Shown piece by piece: positions 21,703 to 25,983 of a DNA stretch of 25,983 nt. Positions within the stretch are counted from its first letter, which is position 1, and the number at the start of each line of letters is the position of its first letter. Made by a program: the position numbers and the translations under genes. Under the pieces are notes generated by a model that searched no databases, was not told the origin of the DNA, and saw only the letters and a program-made list of their open reading frames with translations. The stretch covers positions 1 through 25,983 of the forward strand of contig VGPE01000008.1 of assembly GCA_016875645.1 (NCBI GenBank). Reading direction: 5' to 3'. This DNA comes from Chloroflexota bacterium (GTDB taxonomy: Bacteria > Chloroflexota > Limnocylindria > Limnocylindrales > CSP1-4).

Positions 21703-23193
21703 ATGACCGACGACCGCCGCTCGGCGCTGCTGACGGATCTGTACGAGCTGACCATGGCCCAGGGCTACTGGGCCACCGGTCGGGCCGGCGAACAGGCCGT
21801 GTTCTCGCTGTTCTTCCGCAACGAGCCGTTCGGCGGGGGCTTCGCCCTCGTCGCAGGGCTGGAGGCAGCGATCGATCACCTCGAGGCGCTGCGGTTCGAG
21901 CCCGACGAGATTGCGTATCTCGACACCCTGCGCGGCAGCGACGGCGCGCCCATCTTCCGGCGCGAGTTCCTCGACTTCCTGGCCGCTTTCCGGCTCGAAC
22001 TCGACGTGGACGCGATGCCCGAGGGCACGGTTGCCTTCGCGCACGAGCCGCTGCTGCGGGTCACGGGTGGGCTGCTCGGCGCGCAGCTCGTCGAGACCGC
22101 CCTCCTGAACCTCGTCAACTTCGCGACCCTGATCGCCACAAAGACGGCGCGCATCGTGCACGCCGCGGGCGGGGGCCCGGTCATCGAGTTCGGGCTGCGG
22201 CGCGCCCAGGGCCCGGACGGCGGGCTCACCGCAGCGCGGTCCGCGTTCGTCGGCGGCGCCGCAGCGACCTCGAACGTGGAGGCCGGCCGCCGGTTCGGCA
22301 TCCCGGTCCGGGGAACCCACGCCCACTCGTGGGTCCTGTCCTTCGAGACCGAGCTCGAGGCCTTCGAGGCCTACGCCGAGGCCCTGCCCAACAACGCCGT
22401 ATTCCTCGTTGACACGTACGACACGCTGGCGGGCGTGGACAACGCCATCGCGGTCGGCCGCAAGCTGCGCGAGCCCGGTCGCACGCTGGGCGGCGTGCGG
22501 TTGGACTCCGGCGATCTCGCGTACCTCTCGCAGCAGGCCCGTGCGCGCCTCGATGCGGCGGGGTTCGAGGAGGCCCAGATCACCGCGTCCAACGACCTCG
22601 ACGAAGAGACGATCGAGTCGCTGCGCGATCAGCACGCGGCCATCGACGTCTGGGGGGTGGGCACGCGGTTGGTGACCGGCTACGGGCAACCCGCGCTCGG
22701 CGGTGTCTACAAGCTCACCGCGATCGAGGATGGCCAGGGCTGGCGCCACGTCATGAAGGTCTCCGAGCAGCCGGCCAAGACCACGGTCCCGGGCATCCTC
22801 GGGGTGCGTCGCTATTACGACGAGCGCGGCATCGCAGCCGGCGACGCCATTCACGACGAGCTGACACCGTCGTCCGGCCCCATGCTGATCATCGATCCCG
22901 CGACGCCCCACCGGCGCAAGGTCCTCTCGGACACCTGGACCCAGGAGGAATTGCTGGTGCCCGTGATGCGCGGCGGCCGCCGGACCGCGCCGTCCCCCTC
23001 GCTCGTGGCCGTACAGGCGCACGCGAAGGCGTCGCTGGCGCGCTTCGACCCGGGAATCCTCCGCCGGGTCAACCCCCACGCCTACCCGGCCGGCCTCGAA
23101 GCCGCCCTGCACGCCCGCCGCGAACTGCTCATCGAGGAGGCGCTGGCTGCCCAGCACGCGGCGCCAGCGTCAGACCGCCAGGCTCGCGGCTGA
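21703..23193 (+). CDS. pncB: nicotinate phosphoribosyltransferase
   Basis: 496 residues, normal for the long form. LLTDLYELTMAQGYW opens it, as is typical. SNVEAGRRFGIPVRGTHAHS contains the His that is phosphorylated by ATP in the family, and LVDTYDTLAGVDNAI plus GGVRLDSGDLAYLS bind PRPP and nicotinate. It makes nicotinate mononucleotide from nicotinate and PRPP in the Preiss-Handler NAD pathway. The ATG at 21703 has no strong ribosome site. The 70-base gap before it contains nothing decisive. The synthetase gene follows 19 bases later, and the three genes to 25842 probably share a transcript. Confidence 0.93.
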   Translation: MTDDRRSALLTDLYELTMAQGYWATGRAGEQAVFSLFFRNEPFGGGFALVAGLEAAIDHLEALRFEPDEIAYLDTLRGSDGAPIFRREFLDFLAAFRLELDVDAMPEGTVAFAHEPLLRVTGGLLGAQLVETALLNLVNFATLIATKTARIVHAAGGGPVIEFGLRRAQGPDGGLTAARSAFVGGAAATSNVEAGRRFGIPVRGTHAHSWVLSFETELEAFEAYAEALPNNAVFLVDTYDTLAGVDNAIAVGRKLREPGRTLGGVRLDSGDLAYLSQQARARLDAAGFEEAQITASNDLDEETIESLRDQHAAIDVWGVGTRLVTGYGQPALGGVYKLTAIEDGQGWRHVMKVSEQPAKTTVPGILGVRRYYDERGIAAGDAIHDELTPSSGPMLIIDPATPHRRKVLSDTWTQEELLVPVMRGGRRTAPSPSLVAVQAHAKASLARFDPGILRRVNPHAYPAGLEAALHARRELLIEEALAAQHAAPASDRQARG

Positions 23194-23212
23194 CGGCACA
23201 GGAGGACCTGCC

Positions 23213-25165
23213 ATGTCGACGACCTCGTCCGGGACCTTCGCGGCGATGCGTGCCGAGGCCCTCGCGGACCCCGCGGCGTTCTGGGGCCGGGTGGCCGGGG
23301 ACCTGCCCTGGTTCCGGCGCTGGGATCGCGTGTACGTGCCGGATCCGCCGAGCTTCCGATGGTTCGTCGGCGGCCGGACGAACCTCGCCTTCAGCGCCCT
23401 CGACCACCACGTCACGGCTGGGCATGGCGAGCGGGTCGCGCTGATCGCGGTCGACGAGCGTGGCGGCGACCGGCGCCTCACATACGCCGAGCTGCTGGCC
23501 GACGTGGAGCGGACCGCGGCCGGTCTGCGCGCCATCGGCATCGGCCGCGGCGACCGTCTCACGATCTACCTGCCCACGATCACCGAGGCGGTCGTCGCGA
23601 TGCTCGCGACGGTCCGGATCGGGGCCATCCACTCCGTTGTGTTCGCCGGGTTCGGCCACGGCGCCCTCGCCGACCGGATCGTCGCCAGCGGGTCCAGAGC
23701 CGTGCTGACCTCCGACATCACGTACCGCAAGGGCAACGATGTCGCGCTGCTGCCGATCGTGCGCGACGCGGTGACACAGGCGAATGCCGAGATGCCCGGG
23801 CTCGTGGAGCGGGTCGTCGTCCTTCGCCGCGCCGACCCTGTCCCGCAGCTCCGCGGGATCGAGCTCGACTGGGAGGCGATGCTCGAGGGCGGGCGCGGCC
23901 ATTCGGGCGCGCACGAGGAGATGGAAGCCAACGAACCCGCGTACATCCTCGCGACCTCCGGCACGACTGCGAAGCCCAAGCTTGCGGTTCACATGCACGG
24001 CGGCTACCAGGTCCACATCGTGGCGATGGGCCGCTGGGTGTTCGGGATGCGCCGCGAGGACGTGTTCTGGGCCACGGCGGACATCGGCTGGGCGGTGGGG
24101 CACGCGTACACGGTCTACGCGCCGCTGATCATCGGCTGTACGTCGGTCGCATACGAGGGTGCGCTCGATTACCCGGCCAACGACGCCGCCTGGGCGCTGA
24201 TGGATCGTCTCGGAGTCACGGGCGTCTTCACCTCGCCCACGGCCGTCCGGCTGCTGATGCGCTACGGCGAGGCCGGCGCGAAGGCCCATGACCTCTCGCG
24301 CCTCGAGCGGATCGTCTGCGCCGGCGAGGTCCTCAACCCGCCGGCGTGGGAGTGGCTCCAGAAGACGGTGTTCAACGACCGCGTCCCGGTCATCGACAAC
24401 ATGTGGCAGACCGAGACCGGCGGCCCGATCTTCGGCAACCCGTACGGCGTCGAGCTGATGCCGATCAAGCCCGGCTCTGCCGGCATCCCGCTGCCCGGCA
24501 TCGAGGCGGCGATCGTGACCATGGACGGGACGGAGCTCGGGCCAAACGAGAAGGGGATCATGGTGATCCGCCGGCCGTTCCCGGGCCTGACCCCGACGCT
24601 CTGGGGCGAGCCCGGACGGTACGCCTCTGACTACTGGGGCCGCATCCCGGGTTCGTACTGGGTGGGCGATGCGGCGCACATCGACGAGGACGGCTACGCG
24701 TTCTTCGCCGGCCGCGCGGACGAGATCATCAAGATCGCCGCCCATCGACTCGGGACGATCGAAGTCGAGACCGCGTTCCTGCGCCACCCGGCGGTCGCCG
24801 AGGCCGGTGCCACGGGCCGCCCGGACGACCTCCGTGGCGAGGTGATCGCCGCGTTCATCGTGCTCAAGGCCGGTCGCGAGCCGTCCGACGAACTGGCCGC
24901 GGAACTGCGCCGGACCCTGCGAAACGAGCTGGGCGCCCTGGCAGTGCTGGGTGAGCTGTCGTTCGTGGACATGCTGCCCAAGACCCGCAGCGGCAAGATC
25001 ATGCGGCGGGTCCTCAAGGCGGTCGTGGAGGGGCGCGATCCCGGCGACATCACCACGATCGAGGACGAGGGCTCCGTGGAGGAGGCACGCCAGGCCGTCG
25101 AGGAGCTGCGCGCGGCGATCCGCTCCGAACGCGAGGTGGGCCCGCCCTTGAAGCCTCGCGGATGA
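23213..25165 (+). CDS. acetyl-CoA-synthetase-like AMP-forming acyl-CoA ligase
   Basis: 650 residues, standard for Acs/PrpE proteins. AMP-binding core: YILATSGTTAKPKLAVHMHG (about 242-261), PTAVRLLMRYG, NMWQTETGGPIFG (the aromatic acyl-pocket Trp is kept), GDAAHIDEDGYAFFAGRADE and the C-terminal PKTRSGKIMRR with the Lys that is regulated by acetylation in Acs. The phosphate loop differs from the usual TSGSTGKPKG: it has Ala and Leu at two Gly positions. It should activate acetate, propionate or a similar short acid with ATP and CoA. AGGAGG stands before the ATG. Its stop overlaps the dehalogenase start (ATGA). Confidence 0.9.
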   Translation: MSTTSSGTFAAMRAEALADPAAFWGRVAGDLPWFRRWDRVYVPDPPSFRWFVGGRTNLAFSALDHHVTAGHGERVALIAVDERGGDRRLTYAELLADVERTAAGLRAIGIGRGDRLTIYLPTITEAVVAMLATVRIGAIHSVVFAGFGHGALADRIVASGSRAVLTSDITYRKGNDVALLPIVRDAVTQANAEMPGLVERVVVLRRADPVPQLRGIELDWEAMLEGGRGHSGAHEEMEANEPAYILATSGTTAKPKLAVHMHGGYQVHIVAMGRWVFGMRREDVFWATADIGWAVGHAYTVYAPLIIGCTSVAYEGALDYPANDAAWALMDRLGVTGVFTSPTAVRLLMRYGEAGAKAHDLSRLERIVCAGEVLNPPAWEWLQKTVFNDRVPVIDNMWQTETGGPIFGNPYGVELMPIKPGSAGIPLPGIEAAIVTMDGTELGPNEKGIMVIRRPFPGLTPTLWGEPGRYASDYWGRIPGSYWVGDAAHIDEDGYAFFAGRADEIIKIAAHRLGTIEVETAFLRHPAVAEAGATGRPDDLRGEVIAAFIVLKAGREPSDELAAELRRTLRNELGALAVLGELSFVDMLPKTRSGKIMRRVLKAVVEGRDPGDITTIEDEGSVEEARQAVEELRAAIRSEREVGPPLKPRG

Positions 25166-25842
25166 CGGGCGAACGAGCGCCCGTCGTCTTCGACGCGTAC
25201 GGCACGCTCTTTGACCCCGCTGCCCTGGCCGAGCCGCTGGAGCGCGCGTTTCCCGGCCGCGGTGCCGCACTGGCAGTCGCCTGGCGCGCGACCCAACTGC
25301 GCCACACCTGGCTCCGGAGCCTCATGGGCGCCTACGTGGACTTCGACACGATCACCGCCCAGGCGCTGGCCCAGACGGTCCGGGAGGCCGGGCTGGTCGA
25401 ACCGCGGGAGCTCACGAGCGACCTGCTCGCCCGCTACCGGGTGCTGCCCGCCTACCCGGACGTCGCCCCGGGCCTGGCGTCCCTGCCGCCGGAGCAGCCG
25501 CTGGCGATCCTCACCAACGGCCGGGGTGCCACCGTGGCCGCGACGGTGGCCGCCGCCGGCCTGTCGGGGCGGATCCCGGTCGTGCTCTCGGTGGAGTCCG
25601 TGCGCGTCTACAAACCCTCGCCGTCGGTGTATGCGCTTGCGAGCGACCATTTCGGATTGCCTCCCGCGGGCATCTGGTTCGTCTCCGGCAATGCCTGGGA
25701 CTGCGCGGGCGCGGCCGCGAGCGGGCTGCGGGTCATCCGTGTCACGCGCGGAGCCTCCAACGGATCCGAAGCCGTCGGTCCGGACCCCTCCGCGACGATC
25801 CCGGACCTGGCCCGGTTGGCCTCAGTGGTCCTGGATCGCTGA
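25162..25842 (+). CDS. type II haloacid dehalogenase-like hydrolase (HAD)
   Basis: 226 residues. Nucleophile Asp11 sits in VVFDAYGTLFD; the substrate-binding Arg is probably in the WRATQLRHTWLRS helix. LAILTNGRG is motif II, VESVRVYKPSPSVYALA carries the motif III Lys, and WFVSGNAWDCAGA has the Ser/Asn/Asp set typical of L-2-haloacid dehalogenases. The residues of that subgroup appear complete, so it may release halide from 2-haloalkanoic acids, although many relatives act on other small acids or phosphates. The ATG overlaps the ligase stop by 4 bases. A DosR-box-like sequence follows its stop. Confidence 0.88.
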   Translation: MTGERAPVVFDAYGTLFDPAALAEPLERAFPGRGAALAVAWRATQLRHTWLRSLMGAYVDFDTITAQALAQTVREAGLVEPRELTSDLLARYRVLPAYPDVAPGLASLPPEQPLAILTNGRGATVAATVAAAGLSGRIPVVLSVESVRVYKPSPSVYALASDHFGLPPAGIWFVSGNAWDCAGAAASGLRVIRVTRGASNGSEAVGPDPSATIPDLARLASVVLDR

Positions 25843-25849
25843 CCCGACC

Positions 25850-25863
25850 GGGACCTCGGGCCC
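25850..25863 (+). promoter_or_regulatory. weak DosR-box-like sequence GGGACCTCGGGCCC
   Basis: It has the GGGACC...GGCCC form but differs in the centre from the three copies near flp. It lies 8 bases past the dehalogenase stop, with no + strand gene visible after it. It may be chance in GC-rich DNA. Confidence 0.2.
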
Positions 25864-25879
25864 AAGCGCCAACGCGTCT

Positions 25880-25983
25880 GCCCGGCTCGCCGATGACCAC
25901 CGCGACACCGCCGCGCCCGGCCCGCGCCGCGTCCAGGGCCTCGAGGAGCCGGGCCAGCGGGGCGTCCCGGCCGATCATGGGGC
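25880..25983 (-). pseudogene. N-terminal fragment of an ATPase-type regulator, broken in the P-loop
   Basis: From the ATG ending at 25978 the minus strand gives MIGRDAPLARLLEALDAARA and then GRGGVAVVIGEPG. This is the standard opening of AAA/LuxR (MalT-like) or adenylate-cyclase-linked ATPase regulators, which continue GEPGIGKSRL. Here the similarity ends at GEPG and no frame restores the GKS/T lysine. Composition is coding-like up to about 25880 and then lost. The fragment is either a gene remnant or a sequence/assembly break. More of it may lie to the right of the window. Confidence 0.45.

Noticed and set aside
21649..23157. 502-codon minus-strand open frame opposite pncB
   Set aside because: Antisense shadow with no recognisable domain; pncB motifs are complete on the plus strand.
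23129..25270. 713-codon minus-strand open frame opposite the acyl-CoA ligase
   Set aside because: Arg/Asp/His-rich with no motif, and the plus strand encodes a complete AMP-forming ligase.
1..25983. CRISPR arrays, tRNA or rRNA genes, transposases
   Set aside because: No regular direct-repeat array, cloverleaf, rRNA signature or transposase motif was found by reading both strands.

Overview
The window is about 26 kb of very GC-rich, densely packed bacterial chromosome. Genes are short-spaced and often overlap by 4-8 bases, start codons include ATG, GTG and TTG, and codon third positions are nearly all G or C. The gene content (lone Flp pilin, KtrAB-type potassium uptake, CysO-like sulfur carrier, DUF6510-type zinc ribbon beside a sulfite-oxidase-like enzyme, FtsH-like protease) suits a high-GC member of the Terrabacteria. 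I lean towards Chloroflexota (Limnocylindria/Ellin6529-like), with Actinobacteriota the alternative. This is inference; no rRNA or tRNA gene is present to settle it. No CRISPR array, insertion sequence, prophage or integrase was recognised.

Layout. 1-110: 3' end of an unrecognised + strand gene. 330-3307: a leftward group with a helical Ala-rich protein, an RCK-type ion channel without a canonical filter, and an amidohydrolase interrupted by one in-frame TAG. 3706-6928: a rightward operon with a phosphotriesterase-family hydrolase, a sulfite-oxidase-like molybdoenzyme (one-base frameshift), its FAD/NAD(P) reductase partner, a DUF6510 zinc ribbon and an RDD membrane protein. 7079-7726: an unrecognised membrane protein, closed by a strong terminator. 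7865-8035 (leftward): a type IVb Flp pilin. Divergent from it, 8255-11227 holds two paralogous membrane-anchored proteins and an FtsH-like AAA metalloprotease. 11263-13366 (leftward): KtrB and KtrA. 13461-14045 (leftward): a secreted nuclease, divergent from an M20 peptidase at 14178-15557.

15582-17467 is the most interesting unit: a sigma70 promoter, a well-formed SAM-I riboswitch, a threonine-synthase-like PLP enzyme and a CysO/MoaD-like sulfur carrier ending in Gly-Gly. The riboswitch puts the pair under methionine/SAM feedback. That points to a sulfur-carrier-dependent homocysteine (or cysteine) synthesis route rather than threonine formation. After it come a possible small leftward ORF, a hydroxyacid-oxoacid transhydrogenase (frameshifted near its 3' end), a beta-carbonic anhydrase (leftward), a YibE/F membrane protein with an extra C-terminal domain, nicotinate phosphoribosyltransferase, an acetyl-CoA-synthetase-like enzyme, a type II haloacid dehalogenase, and at the right edge a regulator fragment that breaks inside its P-loop.

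Three otherwise intact genes carry single-base lesions and the edge gene is also broken. This density suggests consensus-sequence errors, gene decay, or both. Non-coding signals include three copies of a DosR/DevR-box-like motif around the Flp pilin and the neighbouring membrane gene, -10 hexamers exactly six bases before three starts (leaderless mRNAs), and two palindromes sharing a 9-mer.
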